From Subtercola vilae (GTDB lineage: Bacteria; Actinomycetota; Actinomycetes; Actinomycetales; Microbacteriaceae): a DNA stretch of 54,436 bases. Position numbers and translations under genes: made by a program. The DNA lies in the NCBI RefSeq assembly GCF_004923255.1, contig NZ_QYRT01000025.1, positions 1 to 54,436 of the forward strand, read 5' to 3'. This document shows, one piece after another, positions 11,643-22,540 of this stretch (positions are counted from its first letter, which is position 1; each line of letters begins with the position of its first letter). The notes under the pieces are model-generated. The model was not told the origin of the DNA. It did no database searches and saw nothing but the letters and a program-made list of their open reading frames with translations.

Positions 11643-12836
11643 TCAGATTTCCTTTTCGTCGCTGGCCATATCGAGCGGGTCGAGTACAGCGGCTTCAGTT
11701 GAGAGGATGCTCTCGGCGGGGGCGAGCTGGATGGCGGCTTCGACGGCCTTGCGCCGCGTCAGCGGGGCGAGGGTGAGAACGGTGCAGACGAGCATCCCGA
11801 CCCCGAGGAAGACGAAGGCGTACCAGTACGGGTTCAGTACGAAGAAGAGGAGGCAGCCGACGGAGGCGACGGCCGTCCACGCGTAGAAGATGAGCACGGC
11901 ATGAAAGTGCGAGTGGCCCATATCGAGCAGACGGTGGTGCAGGTGTTTGCGGTCGGCGCTGAACGGGCTCTTGCCCGCACGCAGGCGCCTGATGATGGCG
12001 AGACCGAAGTCGAGCAACGGCAGGATGAGAATGGCGAACGGCAGCAGGATGGGCATGAACGCGGGCAGCAACTGCGAGCGGCCGAGGGTCCCGGGATCGA
12101 TCTGGCCGGTCACCGCGATGGCGCTGGTGGCCATGAGAAGACCGACGAGCATCGAACCGGCGTCGCCCATGAAGAGGCGGGCCGGGTGCCAGTTGAGCGG
12201 CAGGAAGCCGGCGCACGCGCCGATGAGCACGGCCGTGATGAGCGAAGCCAGGTTGAAGTAATCGCTCGGCGAGGTCTCTTTCACCAGCAGGTAGCTGTAC
12301 AGAAAGAAGGTGCCGTTGGCGATGATGGCCACGCCCGCGACGAGACCATCGAGCCCGTCGATGAAGTTGATGGCGTTCATCACCAGAACGATCGCGAGAA
12401 CCGTGATGAGAAGCGACATGCCGCTCGAGCCGATGGTCAGGCCGCCGATGGGAAGCGAGACGATCTGCACGCCCTGCCACGCCAACAGCAGAGCCGCGAT
12501 GATCTGGCCGGCGAGCTTGGTGAACCAGTCGAGATCCCAGATGTCGTCGGCCACGCCGATGAGAACCACGATGAGCGCGGCACCGAGGATGGCGAGAATG
12601 GGCCCGGGGTTGGTGAACACCAGCCCGAACCAGCTGATCTGGGAGGCGATGCCGATCGCCACCACGATTCCGAAGAACATGGCCACGCCGCCGAGCCGCG
12701 GTGTGGGGCGTGTGTGCACGTCGCGTTCGCGGATCTTCGGGTACAGCCGGTACTTGGTACTGAGCTTGTAGACGAGGATGGCCAGCCCGAAGGTGACCAC
12801 GGCAGACAGGCCCGCGATGAGCAGGTAGAAGCGCAC
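11643..12836 (-). CDS. wecA: Undecaprenyl-phosphate GlcNAc-1-phosphate transferase (WecA/TagO family)
   Basis: 397 residues and about 11 membrane helices. It transfers a sugar-1-phosphate from a UDP-sugar to undecaprenyl phosphate, the first step of a cell-wall-linked polymer. Family motifs are visible: GVADDIWDLDW (magnesium-binding aspartates), NAINFIDGLDGLVAG, LFMGDAGSM, and the sugar-specificity loop DRKHLHHRL. The GTG at 12836 was chosen because it lies 4 nt after the sua5 stop and gives MRFYLLIAGLSAVVTFG, a proper first membrane helix; the longer frame overlaps sua5. The last ~45 residues are a cytoplasmic tail. Confidence 0.92.
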   Translation of the reverse strand: MRFYLLIAGLSAVVTFGLAILVYKLSTKYRLYPKIRERDVHTRPTPRLGGVAMFFGIVVAIGIASQISWFGLVFTNPGPILAILGAALIVVLIGVADDIWDLDWFTKLAGQIIAALLLAWQGVQIVSLPIGGLTIGSSGMSLLITVLAIVLVMNAINFIDGLDGLVAGVAIIANGTFFLYSYLLVKETSPSDYFNLASLITAVLIGACAGFLPLNWHPARLFMGDAGSMLVGLLMATSAIAVTGQIDPGTLGRSQLLPAFMPILLPFAILILPLLDFGLAIIRRLRAGKSPFSADRKHLHHRLLDMGHSHFHAVLIFYAWTAVASVGCLLFFVLNPYWYAFVFLGVGMLVCTVLTLAPLTRRKAVEAAIQLAPAESILSTEAAVLDPLDMASDEKEI

Positions 12837-12840
12837 GTGC

Positions 12841-13530
12841 TCAGCCCGCCGGGTCGGCGTCGGCCGGGGTCTCGTCGGTGACGAGCGCGTCACCGATCAC
12901 GGCGCGAATCTCCTCGAGCGATACCGCGCCCACTCGGATGACCCGCACGGTGTCGTGGTTGGTCGCGTCGAGAATCGTCGACGAGAGACCGACCGGAGTG
13001 ACGTCGGCGTGCTCGGCGTCGAGGTAGACGCTGATGCTGTCGCCGAGCATCCGCTCAGCCTCGTGCGCAGTGAGAGCGGCCGGCAGCCCCGTGAGGTTCG
13101 CCGACGACACGGCGAGCGGGCCCGTCTCGGCCAACAGCTCGAGTGCGAGCGGGTCGGCGGGCATGCGGAGGGCGACGGTGCCTTCGGTCTCACCCAGATC
13201 CCACAGGAGGGAGGCGCGCGCCGGCACCACCACGGTGAGCCCGCCCGGCCAGAACTTCGCGGTCAGCAGCCGAACCGGCTCGCTCACGGTCTCGGCGAGG
13301 GCATCGAGCGTACGGAGGTCGGGAATGAGCACAGGAGGCGGAGACTGCCGGGTGCGCCCCTTCGCGTCGAGCAGGCGCTGAACCGCGCGCGCGTTGAACG
13401 CGTCGGCGGCGATGCCGTAGACGGTGTCGGTGGGGATCACGACGAGCTCGCCCCGGGAGAGAGCGGCCCGAGCGAGGCGCATTCCGGCAAGGAGTTCGGC
13501 CGGAACCGTGCAGTCGTAGATGGCAGCCAT
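12841..13530 (-). CDS. tsaC: Threonylcarbamoyl-AMP synthase (Sua5/YciO/YrdC)
   Basis: 229 residues. It makes threonylcarbamoyl-adenylate from threonine, bicarbonate and ATP for the t6A37 modification of ANN-decoding tRNAs. Recognised blocks are GELVVIPTDTVYGIAADAFNARAVQRLLDAKGR, the PVLIP segment, FWPGGLTVVVPA, VALRMPADPLALELL and GPLAVSSANLTG. The ATG at 13530 was chosen; the upstream frame to 13566 adds residues not seen in the family. The protein lacks the C-terminal Sua5 domain, so it is the short YrdC-only form with a small tail. Confidence 0.94.
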   Translation of the reverse strand: MAAIYDCTVPAELLAGMRLARAALSRGELVVIPTDTVYGIAADAFNARAVQRLLDAKGRTRQSPPPVLIPDLRTLDALAETVSEPVRLLTAKFWPGGLTVVVPARASLLWDLGETEGTVALRMPADPLALELLAETGPLAVSSANLTGLPAALTAHEAERMLGDSISVYLDAEHADVTPVGLSSTILDATNHDTVRVIRVGAVSLEEIRAVIGDALVTDETPADADPAG

Positions 13531-13607
13531 GTCGCAGACAATGATAGCCGCTGCACGTGTGTGCACCGATGCAGAACGCGCGGGGTGAGCACTGGGATAC
13601 TCGATAG

Positions 13608-14234
13608 GTGACCAAACTCTATCTGTTCGACTTCGACCAGACGCTCTACGCGTACGACTTCCACAAGCGGCTGCCTGCCCTGGCCGAGCTCACCGGCTCG
13701 ACCCAGTACCACCTCGCCAAGACCTGGTGGGTCGGCGGGCACGAAGAGAAGGCCGACAGCGGTGGGTACCCCACGGTCGAGTCGTACCTCGAGGCGTGGC
13801 ACGAGGTGACCGGTACGGTTCTGACGCTCGAGAAGTGGCAGACATCACGTAAGGCCGCTATGACACGCAGCGAGACGGCCGTGGATGCCCTGCGGCACGC
13901 CACCAGCATCGGCACCGCTTCACTGCTTTCGAACAACAACGTGCTGTTCCGCACCTCGCTGCCCGTGTTGGCGCCCGACGTGGCCGAGATTCTCGGCGAC
14001 CACGACCTGGTCTCGGCCGACCTCGGCGTCACCAAGCCCGACCCGCTCATCTTCGAACTGGCCATCGAGCGCTTCGATGCGGCCAAAGGCGACGCACTCT
14101 TTCTCGACGACAACGCGCGCAACGTCTCTGCAGCCCAGAAGTTCGGCATCCGGGCATTTCACGTGCCCTCGGTCGACCACCTGCCCGACGGCGCAGCCAT
14201 GCGCGCTGCGATCGACGCGTTCGCTGCGGCCTGA
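13608..14234 (+). CDS. HAD-superfamily hydrolase, pyrimidine 5'-nucleotidase-like
   Basis: 208 residues from a GTG start. It has the HAD motif I LYLFDFDQTLYAYD (nucleophile and acid/base aspartates), motif II serine in ASLLSNNN, the lysine in VTKPDPLIFELA, and motif IV LFLDDNARNVSAA. It has a helical cap between motifs I and II (residues ~20-95). It dephosphorylates a small metabolite, and the exact substrate cannot be read from sequence. It is the only plus-strand gene between prmC and sua5, divergent from sua5 (77 nt gap) and convergent with prmC, so it is an insertion into an otherwise conserved gene string. Confidence 0.85.
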   Translation: MTKLYLFDFDQTLYAYDFHKRLPALAELTGSTQYHLAKTWWVGGHEEKADSGGYPTVESYLEAWHEVTGTVLTLEKWQTSRKAAMTRSETAVDALRHATSIGTASLLSNNNVLFRTSLPVLAPDVAEILGDHDLVSADLGVTKPDPLIFELAIERFDAAKGDALFLDDNARNVSAAQKFGIRAFHVPSVDHLPDGAAMRAAIDAFAAA

Positions 14235-14237
14235 CCG

Positions 14238-14274
14238 GCCCCGCCGCTCCGCGTTCGCTGAGGGCCAGCGGGGC
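14238..14274. terminator. Possible bidirectional terminator hairpin
   Basis: A 7-bp inverted repeat (GCCCCGC at 14238-14244, GCGGGGC at 14268-14274) lies between the convergent ends of the HAD gene and prmC. The 23-nt loop is long and there is no T-run, so this is weak as an intrinsic terminator. Position is its main support. Confidence 0.3.
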
Positions 14275-14277
14275 GAA

Positions 14278-15159
14278 TCAGCGGAGCGCAGTGGTGGCGC
14301 GGTCGCGACCGGTCAGGTCGCGGTGCGACGCAGTTGCATTCCAGCCGTCGGCCTGCAGCAGGCTCCGGATGGCCGCTGCCTGAAGCTCGCCGTGCTCCAT
14401 CACGAGCGCACCGCCCGGCCGCAGCAGGCGCAGAGCCGTGAGCGACACCTGGCGCACTACGTCGAGGCCATCGGCGCCGCCGTACAACGCGTGCTCCGGA
14501 TCGTACAGCCGCACCTCGGGGTCGCGCGGAATGGCGTCGGTGGGAATGTAGGGCGGGTTCGAGATGACGACCGACACGAGACCGTCGAGTTCGTGCAGCG
14601 CGTCGGCAAGGTCGATGAAGACGAGCCGGGCATTGGGGGCATCCACTGCGTGGAAATTCTGTTTCGCCCACACGAAGGCGGCCGTCGAGTTCTCGACCGC
14701 GACCACCTGGGCGTGCGGCACCTCGACAGCCATCGAGAGCGCAATCGCGCCACTACCGGTGCCGAGGTCTACCCCGATGGGCGACTCATCGGCCATCGAG
14801 CGCAGGGAATCGATGGCGAGCCCGGCGACGAACTCGGTCTCGGGCCGCGGCACGAACACGCCGGGGCCGACCGCGAGTTCGATGGTACGAAAGCCCGCCG
14901 AACCCGTGATGTGCTGTAGCGGTTCGCGCGCGGCGCGGCGCTCGACCGCCTCGGTGATCATGACTGCGTCGTCGACCGTCACCGGCGAATCGGTGTAGGT
15001 CAGCGCCTGAACCTGGCCGCGCGTGGCACCGAGCACGTGGCCGAGCAGCAGCAGCGCGTCGACGTCGGGATCAGGCACACCGGCGCGCCGAAGTACCCCG
15101 ACCGCGTGCTCGAGCAGCACGCGAACCGTGATGGGCCTGTCGATCTGAATCACACTCAT
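14278..15159 (-). CDS. prmC: Peptide chain release factor N5-glutamine methyltransferase
   Basis: 293 residues. It methylates the glutamine of the GGQ motif in release factors. The catalytic NPPY motif is in VVISNPPYIPTDAIPRDPEVRLYDPEHALYGGADGLDV; the S-adenosylmethionine site is GVDLGTGSGAIALSMA; the FVPRPETE loop, which is a PrmC hallmark, is present. The start was set at the ATG at 15159 (MSVIQIDRP), 16 nt after prfA ends; the longer frame overlaps prfA heavily. Its target RF1 is the gene just upstream, the usual arrangement. Confidence 0.96.
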   Translation of the reverse strand: MSVIQIDRPITVRVLLEHAVGVLRRAGVPDPDVDALLLLGHVLGATRGQVQALTYTDSPVTVDDAVMITEAVERRAAREPLQHITGSAGFRTIELAVGPGVFVPRPETEFVAGLAIDSLRSMADESPIGVDLGTGSGAIALSMAVEVPHAQVVAVENSTAAFVWAKQNFHAVDAPNARLVFIDLADALHELDGLVSVVISNPPYIPTDAIPRDPEVRLYDPEHALYGGADGLDVVRQVSLTALRLLRPGGALVMEHGELQAAAIRSLLQADGWNATASHRDLTGRDRATTALR

Positions 15160-15175
15160 GGCCGGGCCACGCGTC

Positions 15176-16258
<1,083 letters not shown>

Positions 16259-16264
16259 GACTGC

Positions 16265-18994
16265 CTAATCCTCTTTGTGGTTGTGGTTCGTGTGGCCGGC
16301 CGCGGCGCGGTTCTCCGGCATCGACTTCTGCACTTGCATCAGAAACTCTACGTTGCTGGTGGTGTCTTTCAACCGGCCCAGCACGATCTCGAGCGCCTGC
16401 TGCTGGTCGAGCCCGGCGAGGGCACGGCGCAGCTTCCAGGTGATCTTCGTCTCGTCGACGCCCATCAGCAGTTCTTCGCGGCGGGTTCCGGATGCGTTCA
16501 CATCGACCGCGGGGAAGATGCGCTTGTCGGCCAGCTGGCGCGACAGACGCAGTTCCATGTTGCCCGTGCCCTTGAACTCTTCGAAGATGACTTCGTCCAT
16601 CTTCGACCCGGTCTCGACGAGAGCCGAGGCGAGAATGGTGAGCGAGCCACCGTTCTCGATGTTGCGGGCGGCGCCGAAGAAACGCTTCGGCGGGTACAGG
16701 GCTGCGGCATCCACTCCACCAGAGAGAATGCGACCCGACGGCGGGGCCGCCAGGTTGTACGCGCGCCCGAGGCGGGTGATCGAGTCGAGCAGCACGACCA
16801 CGTCGTGGCCCAGCTCGACGAGGCGCTTCGCACGCTCGATGGCGAGTTCGGCGACCGTGGTGTGGTCTTCGGCGGGGCGGTCGAAGGTGGAGGCGATGAC
16901 CTCACCCTTGACCGTGCGCTGCATGTCGGTGACCTCTTCGGGCCGCTCGTCGACCAGAACGACCATGAGGTGAACCTCGGGGTTGTTGGTCGAGATCGCG
17001 TTGGCGATCTGCTGCATGACGATGGTCTTGCCTGCCTTGGGGGGCGCAACGATGAGGCCGCGCTGGCCCTTGCCGATGGGGGCAACCAGGTCGATGATGC
17101 GCTGCGTCAGTTTGCCGGGCTCGGTCTCGAGGCGCAGGCGCTCCTGCGGGTAGAGGGGGGTGAGCTTCGAGAATTCGACGCGGTTTGCGGCCTCTTCGAC
17201 GGGCAGGCCGTTGATCGACTCGACCTTGACGATGGCGTTGTACTTCTGGCGACCGTTGCTGTCGCCCTCTCGCGGCTGGCGAATGGAACCGACGACGGCA
17301 TCGCCCTTGCGCAGATTGTACTTCTTGACCTGGCCGAGCGAGACGTACACGTCGCTGTTGCCCGGCAGGTAACCGCTGGTGCGAACGAACGCGTAGTTGT
17401 CGAGAATGTCGAGGATGCCCGCCACCGGGATGAGCACGTCGTCTTCGCTGATCTCGGGCTCGAGGTCATCGCCCTGGCCCTGGCCGCGGCGCTTGCGGTC
17501 GCGGTAGCGGTTGCGCGCGCTGCGGTCATTGCGATCGTTCGGGTCTTGACGGCCACCGCGGTCGTTGAGCTCGTCGAGCTGCTGCTCGTCGAAGCTCTGA
17601 TCGTCGCGGTCGCGGTCGGTGCGGTCACGATCGGTGCGGTCGTTGCGCTGGCCACGGGTACCGGCGGCGCCGCGCTGGTTGTTCAAACGGTCGCTGTTGG
17701 TGCGGTCGGCGTTGCTCCGCCCCTCGGCGCGGTCGTTCGCAGCGCGGTCGGTGGTGTTGCGGTCGTTGGCGGCACGGTCGTTGGCTGCACGATCGTTCGC
17801 GGCACGGTCGGCGACAGCCTCGGTGCGGTCACCGGATGCACGCTCCCCGGTATTCGCAGCCCGGTCGTTACCCTGCTGGGCGTTCTGGCCGCCCGCGGCG
17901 CCACCGTTCGCTGAACGATCGGCGTTGCGGTCGCGACGGTTGCGGTTGCGGCCGCCCTGGCGACCCTCACCCTGCTCGGACTGCTCGCCACGCGCCGAAA
18001 CGTCGGACTCGGTGTCGGAACTGTCGACGATCGGCAGGTCGGGAAGAATGGAGTCGGTACGGGAACGCTCGAACGTGGGCGCTTCGGCCGGAGCCTCGCC
18101 GGCGTCACGGGCAGCCTGCGCTGCGCGCTGGGCCCGGGTGAGGCGCGGGGTGCGAGCCTGACGCTCGGAGCGTGCGGGGCCGCCCTGCGGACCCTCGGGA
18201 AGCGTGATCTCGAACGAGGCGGTGCCCGGCTCGGCGACGGCGGTCTCAGAAGAGGCGGCAGCGGCAGAGCTGGCGACAGCGTCGAGGGCGAAGCTGTTCG
18301 AGTCATCGCGCGCGCTGGTGGCGGCGGCGGTGTCGGCACCGGCGTCAGTGTCGGCGCCAGCTTCAGTGTCGGCACCGGTGGGAACCAGAGCAGCGAGCTC
18401 GTCTGCCGAAGCGTTCACGTGCTGTACGGCCGAGCGACGCTCGGCTGCGGGGGCACTGGTCGGCTCGGAGTTGGTGACGCGGCGAGAGGCGCGACGACGG
18501 CCCGTGCTCGCCGGTGCGACGACCTCTGCCGTCGGCTCGGCGATACCGGCCGCAGCCAGGGCGGCAGCGGTCGGCTCGTCAGTGGCGCTCGAAGCGGTGG
18601 CACTCGAAGCGGTGGCGCTCGAATCAGATGCGCTCGGCGCGGTGGCGTTCGGGGCGGTGGAGTTCGGGGCGTCAGTGCCCGCGGCAGCAACCGGAGCCGC
18701 CGGTGCGGTGGCGTCAGGCGCGGCGCTGGCCTGTGCATCCGGAGCCGTCGTCGACTGCGTCAGAGCGTCGGTTGCACCGTCGACCGCAGCGGAGGCTGCG
18801 TCGGCGGCAGGCGCGAGGTCAGCCGAGGGAGCTTCGGCCTGCGCCCCGGCGATGGCGGCGACGAGGTCGCCCTTGCGGAGCTTCGAGGCGCCGGCGATGC
18901 CGAGCGCGGAGGCCAGGGTCTGCAGCTCTGAGACTTTCAGAGTTGCGAGATCGGAGCGTTGCGCGCTCGGGGCGTGGAGATCGGTGTCAGACAC
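16265..18994 (-). CDS. rho: Transcription termination factor Rho with long disordered insertion
   Basis: 909 residues from a GTG start (18994), more than twice the size of E. coli Rho. The N-terminal helical domain (LATLKVSELQTLASALGIAGASKLRKGDLVAAIAG) is followed by about 430 residues of low-complexity sequence: first Ala/Thr/Ser/Pro-rich, then Arg/Asp/Asn-rich with repeated DRAAN units. After that come the RNA-binding OB fold (VAGILDILDNYAFVRTSGYLPGNSDVYVS), the P-loop PPKAGKTIVMQQIA, Walker B HDVVVLLDSITRLGRAYN and the Q/R-loops. Long Arg/Asn-rich insertions are typical of actinobacterial Rho and increase RNA affinity. The GTG start follows AAGGAAAT; the frame continues upstream without family sequence. 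Confidence 0.96.
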   Translation of the reverse strand: MSDTDLHAPSAQRSDLATLKVSELQTLASALGIAGASKLRKGDLVAAIAGAQAEAPSADLAPAADAASAAVDGATDALTQSTTAPDAQASAAPDATAPAAPVAAAGTDAPNSTAPNATAPSASDSSATASSATASSATDEPTAAALAAAGIAEPTAEVVAPASTGRRRASRRVTNSEPTSAPAAERRSAVQHVNASADELAALVPTGADTEAGADTDAGADTAAATSARDDSNSFALDAVASSAAAASSETAVAEPGTASFEITLPEGPQGGPARSERQARTPRLTRAQRAAQAARDAGEAPAEAPTFERSRTDSILPDLPIVDSSDTESDVSARGEQSEQGEGRQGGRNRNRRDRNADRSANGGAAGGQNAQQGNDRAANTGERASGDRTEAVADRAANDRAANDRAANDRNTTDRAANDRAEGRSNADRTNSDRLNNQRGAAGTRGQRNDRTDRDRTDRDRDDQSFDEQQLDELNDRGGRQDPNDRNDRSARNRYRDRKRRGQGQGDDLEPEISEDDVLIPVAGILDILDNYAFVRTSGYLPGNSDVYVSLGQVKKYNLRKGDAVVGSIRQPREGDSNGRQKYNAIVKVESINGLPVEEAANRVEFSKLTPLYPQERLRLETEPGKLTQRIIDLVAPIGKGQRGLIVAPPKAGKTIVMQQIANAISTNNPEVHLMVVLVDERPEEVTDMQRTVKGEVIASTFDRPAEDHTTVAELAIERAKRLVELGHDVVVLLDSITRLGRAYNLAAPPSGRILSGGVDAAALYPPKRFFGAARNIENGGSLTILASALVETGSKMDEVIFEEFKGTGNMELRLSRQLADKRIFPAVDVNASGTRREELLMGVDETKITWKLRRALAGLDQQQALEIVLGRLKDTTSNVEFLMQVQKSMPENRAAAGHTNHNHKED
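17762..17806 (-). repeat. 15-bp tandem repeat in rho
   Basis: Three consecutive 15-bp copies with a few substitutions encode DRAAN units in the disordered insertion of Rho; degenerate copies continue on both sides. Because the unit is a multiple of three, expansion or loss keeps the frame. Confidence 0.8.
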
Positions 18995-19185
18995 TAAGGT
19001 GATTTCCTTCCTCTGCCGGCTTATGAATTGCGGCAGAAGAGCTGTACGCGCTTGAATGCGTTGGCGGAGGCTACGAACTGTGGCTCTCAGCGGCACAACA
19101 AGCGTCAGCGATAATTAGAGGATGTGCGACCGGGCCCCACGGGTTGGCAGATGAGCCAAAACCGTACGCCGCCAGCTTTTGAGAG

Positions 19186-20118
19186 CTACTCGACGTCGAC
19201 CGGGTGCGCTATTACTGTAGCACCTTTGAAGTCGACAGCCAGAACGAGTGAGCTCCAGGGTGTCGCCGACTCTGCTGCCACCAGTTCGGCAGCCGCCAGG
19301 CGCTGACCCGGGTCGCTGCAGAGCACCAGAATGCTCGGCCCCGCACCAGAAACGACGGCCGGAAAGCCCTGGGCACGAAGCAGCCTGATGAGGCGGTCGG
19401 TCTCGGGCATCGCGGCAGCACGATAGCTCTGGTGCAGCTTGTCTTCAGTGGCGGCGAACAGCAGTTCGGGGCTCTGGATGAGCGCCGCAATGAGAAGTGT
19501 CGAGCGCGAGACGTTGAAGATGGCGTCTTCGTGCGGCACCGTCGCCGGCTGCAGGCTGCGAGCCAAGGCCGTCGACATCGTCGCCTGCGGCACCAGAACG
19601 AGCGGCGAGACCCCGCGGTGCACGTTCAGCTTCTTGAACTGGGGGCCCTCAGGCGTGACCCACGCGATGGTGAGGCACCCGAACAGGGCGGGCGCCACGT
19701 TGTCGGGATGCCCTTCCAGCTCGGTCGCGAGAGCGAGCAGCCCCAGCGCGTCGATCTCGACCACGCCCTCGAGCAGACCTTTCGCGGCCATGATGCCGCT
19801 CACGATGGCCGCGCCAGACGAACCGAGCCCGCGACCGTGCGGAATGCTGTTGCGAGCGATGAGGTCGAGCCCCGGCATGCTCTGGCCGTAGTGGGCGAAC
19901 GTGTGCGCGATGGAGCGCACGACCAGGTTGGTTTCGTCAGTGGGTACCTCGCCGGCACCGACACCCCGAACATCCACTGTGGCACCGCGCTCGTCGCGAA
20001 CGGTGACCGTCAGCTCGTCGTAGAGGGACAGCGACAGGCCGAGCGTGTCGAAGCCCGGGCCGAGGTTCGCCGACGTCGCGGGTACCCGAACGGTGACCGA
20101 GCGACCAGCCAAGCTCAC
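19186..20118 (-). CDS. thrB: Homoserine kinase
   Basis: 310 residues, GHMP kinase family. It phosphorylates homoserine for threonine synthesis. The opening [27 protein letters not shown] and the ATP-binding loop [18 protein letters not shown] are diagnostic, and the C-terminal GAGPSILVL glycine motif is present. The GTG start overlaps the thrC stop (GTGA), so translation is coupled. Last gene of lysA-hom-thrC-thrB. Confidence 0.97.
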   Translation of the reverse strand: MSLAGRSVTVRVPATSANLGPGFDTLGLSLSLYDELTVTVRDERGATVDVRGVGAGEVPTDETNLVVRSIAHTFAHYGQSMPGLDLIARNSIPHGRGLGSSGAAIVSGIMAAKGLLEGVVEIDALGLLALATELEGHPDNVAPALFGCLTIAWVTPEGPQFKKLNVHRGVSPLVLVPQATMSTALARSLQPATVPHEDAIFNVSRSTLLIAALIQSPELLFAATEDKLHQSYRAAAMPETDRLIRLLRAQGFPAVVSGAGPSILVLCSDPGQRLAAAELVAAESATPWSSLVLAVDFKGATVIAHPVDVE

Positions 20119-21221
20119 GCGGTGGCCTTCGACAGGCCGAGCACACCGGCGATCTCAGCCGCATCGACGGGAACGACGGTGGGCGTGATGTCGCCGCCGT
20201 TGGCGGTACGAAGCGCCCACTGCGGGTCTTTCAGCCCGTGGCCTGTGACCGTGAGAACGACCGTGGAGCCGCGCGGGATCTGGCCCGCTTCTGCGCGCTC
20301 GAGCAGGCCGGCCACGCTGATGGCAGACGCTGGTTCGACGAAGATGCCGACCTCGGCCGAGAGAATGCGGTACGCCTCGAGAATCTTGGCGTCGTCGATG
20401 GCGCCGAAGTAGCCGTCGCTCTTCTCACGCGCCTCGAGTGCGAAGCCCCACGAAGCAGGATTGCCGATGCGGATGGCGCTGGCAATGGTCTCGGGATTCT
20501 TCACCACGTGACCGAGCACGAGGGGCGCACTGCCTGAAGCCTGGAAGCCGAACATGCGCGGCAGCTTCGTGGTGACGCCCCGCTCGAGCTCTTCGCTGTA
20601 GCCGCGGAAGTAGGCAGTGTAGTTACCCGCATTGCCGACGGGCACGATGTGGAAGTCGGGCGCATCCTGCAGCACCTCGACGACCTCGAAGGCGGCCGTC
20701 TTCTGGCCCTCGATGCGGTCGGGGTTGACCGAGTTCACGAGGTGCACCGGGTAGTTGGCAGCGAGCTCGCGGGCAATGTCGAGACAGTCGTCGAAGTTGC
20801 CCTGAACCTGCAGAAGCTCGGCGTCGTGTGCGATGGCCTGGCTGAGCTTGCCCATGGCGATCTTGCCCTCGGGAACAAGCACGGCGGCCTTGATGCCCGC
20901 GTGGGTGGCGTACGCCGCAGCCGAGGCCGAGGTGTTGCCGGTGGAGGCGCAGATGACCGCCTTGGCACCGTGCTCGACGGCCTTCGAGATGGCCATGGTC
21001 ATTCCGCGGTCTTTGAACGAACCCGTGGGGTTCATGCCCTCGAACTTCACCCAGACCTGGGCACCCGTGCGGGCCGACAGAGCCGGCGCGGGAATCAGCG
21101 GGGTACCACCCTCGCCCAGCGTGATGATGGGCGTCGCGTCGCTGATGTTCAGGCGGTCGGCGTACTCGTGCAGCACGCCTCTCCACTGCCGCGACGGGAT
21201 ACGGGGGCTTTCGGTGGCCAT
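20115..21221 (-). CDS. thrC: Threonine synthase
   Basis: 368 residues, a PLP fold-type II enzyme that converts phosphohomoserine to threonine. The PLP lysine is in [15 protein letters not shown]; the glycine-rich phosphate-binding loop is in [14 protein letters not shown]; the substrate loop [15 protein letters not shown] is present. It has the short actinobacterial form. Its ATG shares one base with the hom stop (TAATG). Confidence 0.97.
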   Translation of the reverse strand: MATESPRIPSRQWRGVLHEYADRLNISDATPIITLGEGGTPLIPAPALSARTGAQVWVKFEGMNPTGSFKDRGMTMAISKAVEHGAKAVICASTGNTSASAAAYATHAGIKAAVLVPEGKIAMGKLSQAIAHDAELLQVQGNFDDCLDIARELAANYPVHLVNSVNPDRIEGQKTAAFEVVEVLQDAPDFHIVPVGNAGNYTAYFRGYSEELERGVTTKLPRMFGFQASGSAPLVLGHVVKNPETIASAIRIGNPASWGFALEAREKSDGYFGAIDDAKILEAYRILSAEVGIFVEPASAISVAGLLERAEAGQIPRGSTVVLTVTGHGLKDPQWALRTANGGDITPTVVPVDAAEIAGVLGLSKATA

Positions 21222-22540
21222 TAGGCTCCTTCAACTCTCAAGACAGATTTCACGCATGTCACGGCCTCGTGCCGGGCCACCGCGTCGACCGTGGCAGACA
21301 GGGCCGCGTCGGTCGACTGGTGCGTGACAATGACAAGGGTAGCGGTGGAGCGCTCAGACTCCGAACGCGACCCGACAGACTGCTGCACCGCTTCGACGGA
21401 GACGGAGTGCTCGCTGAAGATGCTGGCGATGCGCGCCAGAACGCCGGGCTCGTCGACAACCTCGAGGGTGATCTGGTAGCGGGTGAGCACGGTGCCGATG
21501 GGCAGAATGGGCAAGAACGAGGTGAAGACCTCACCCACCCCGGGCCCGCCCGCAACATGTCGCCTCGCTGCCGAAACCAGGTCGCCGAGCACCGCGGATG
21601 CTGTCTCCAGCCCTCCCGCCCCGGCACCGTAGAACATGAGGTCGCCGGCCGCCTCGGCCTCGACGAACACCGCGTTCTTCGCACCGTGAACGGCAGCGAG
21701 CGGATGCAGTCTCGACACCAGCGCGGGGTGCACCCGCGCCGACACGCCCTCGGCGCCGGTCTCGGGGTCGACCACCCGCTCGCAGATGGCGAGCAGCTTC
21801 ACCACATAGCCCGAACGACGGGCCTGGTCGACCATCGTGGAGGTGACGCCGGTGATTCCCTCCCGGTAGACAGCATCGACGGGAACCGCCGTGTGAAAGG
21901 CGAGGCGCGCGAGGATGGCCGCCTTCTGCGCGGCGTCATACCCCTCGATGTCGGCGGTGGGGTCTGCCTCGGCGTAACCCAGCTCGGTGGCGGCGGCCAG
22001 GGCGGCCTCCATCGTGTCTCCGTCGACATCCATGCGGTCGAGGATGTAGTTGGTGGTGCCGTTCACGATGCCGAGGATGCGCTTGACCCGGTCACCCGCG
22101 AGGCTGTCGCGCAGCGGCCGGATGATGGGAATCGCTCCCCCGGCAGCAGCCTCGTAGTACAGCTGCGCGCCCACTTGCTCTGCCGCCTCGAACAACTCGT
22201 TGCCGTGCAGCGCAAGCAGCGCCTTGTTGCCCGTGACCACGTCGGCACCGGAGTGCAGCGCCTGCAGAATGTAGCTGCGCGCCGGCTCGATGCCGCCCAT
22301 CAACTCGATGACGATGTCGGCCGAGAGAATGAGCGATTCGGCGTCGGTCGTGTAGAGCTCCTGCGGCAGGTCGACACTGCGCTCGGCGTCGACGTTGCGC
22401 ACGGCGATGCCGACGAGCTCGAGCCCGGCACCCACTCGTGAGGCGAGTTCGTCGCTGTGCTCGATGAGCAGCTGCGCCACGCGGGCACCCACGTTGCCGG
22501 CGCCGAGCAGCGCGATCTTCAGGTTGCGGTATTCGATCAT
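21221..22540 (-). CDS. hom: Homoserine dehydrogenase with ACT domain
   Basis: 439 residues. It reduces aspartate semialdehyde to homoserine. Residues 8-30 carry the nucleotide-binding loop [18 protein letters not shown]; the catalytic region contains the [34 protein letters not shown] block with the catalytic lysine nearby, and [25 protein letters not shown]. The C-terminal ACT domain ([34 protein letters not shown]) is where threonine feedback normally acts. It overlaps lysA by four bases (ATGA), an arrangement that couples lysine and threonine branches. Confidence 0.97.
   Translation of the reverse strand: MIEYRNLKIALLGAGNVGARVAQLLIEHSDELASRVGAGLELVGIAVRNVDAERSVDLPQELYTTDAESLILSADIVIELMGGIEPARSYILQALHSGADVVTGNKALLALHGNELFEAAEQVGAQLYYEAAAGGAIPIIRPLRDSLAGDRVKRILGIVNGTTNYILDRMDVDGDTMEAALAAATELGYAEADPTADIEGYDAAQKAAILARLAFHTAVPVDAVYREGITGVTSTMVDQARRSGYVVKLLAICERVVDPETGAEGVSARVHPALVSRLHPLAAVHGAKNAVFVEAEAAGDLMFYGAGAGGLETASAVLGDLVSAARRHVAGGPGVGEVFTSFLPILPIGTVLTRYQITLEVVDEPGVLARIASIFSEHSVSVEAVQQSVGSRSESERSTATLVIVTHQSTDAALSATVDAVARHEAVTCVKSVLRVEGA

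Noticed and set aside
16277-17914. 545-codon open frame on the plus strand opposite rho
   Set aside because: It mirrors the repeat-rich rho coding strand; valine-rich low complexity with no family features.
19001-19185. Rho leader with autoregulatory element
   Set aside because: The 190-bp gap could hold a leader but no clear hairpin, uORF or C-rich rut-like tract could be defined by eye.
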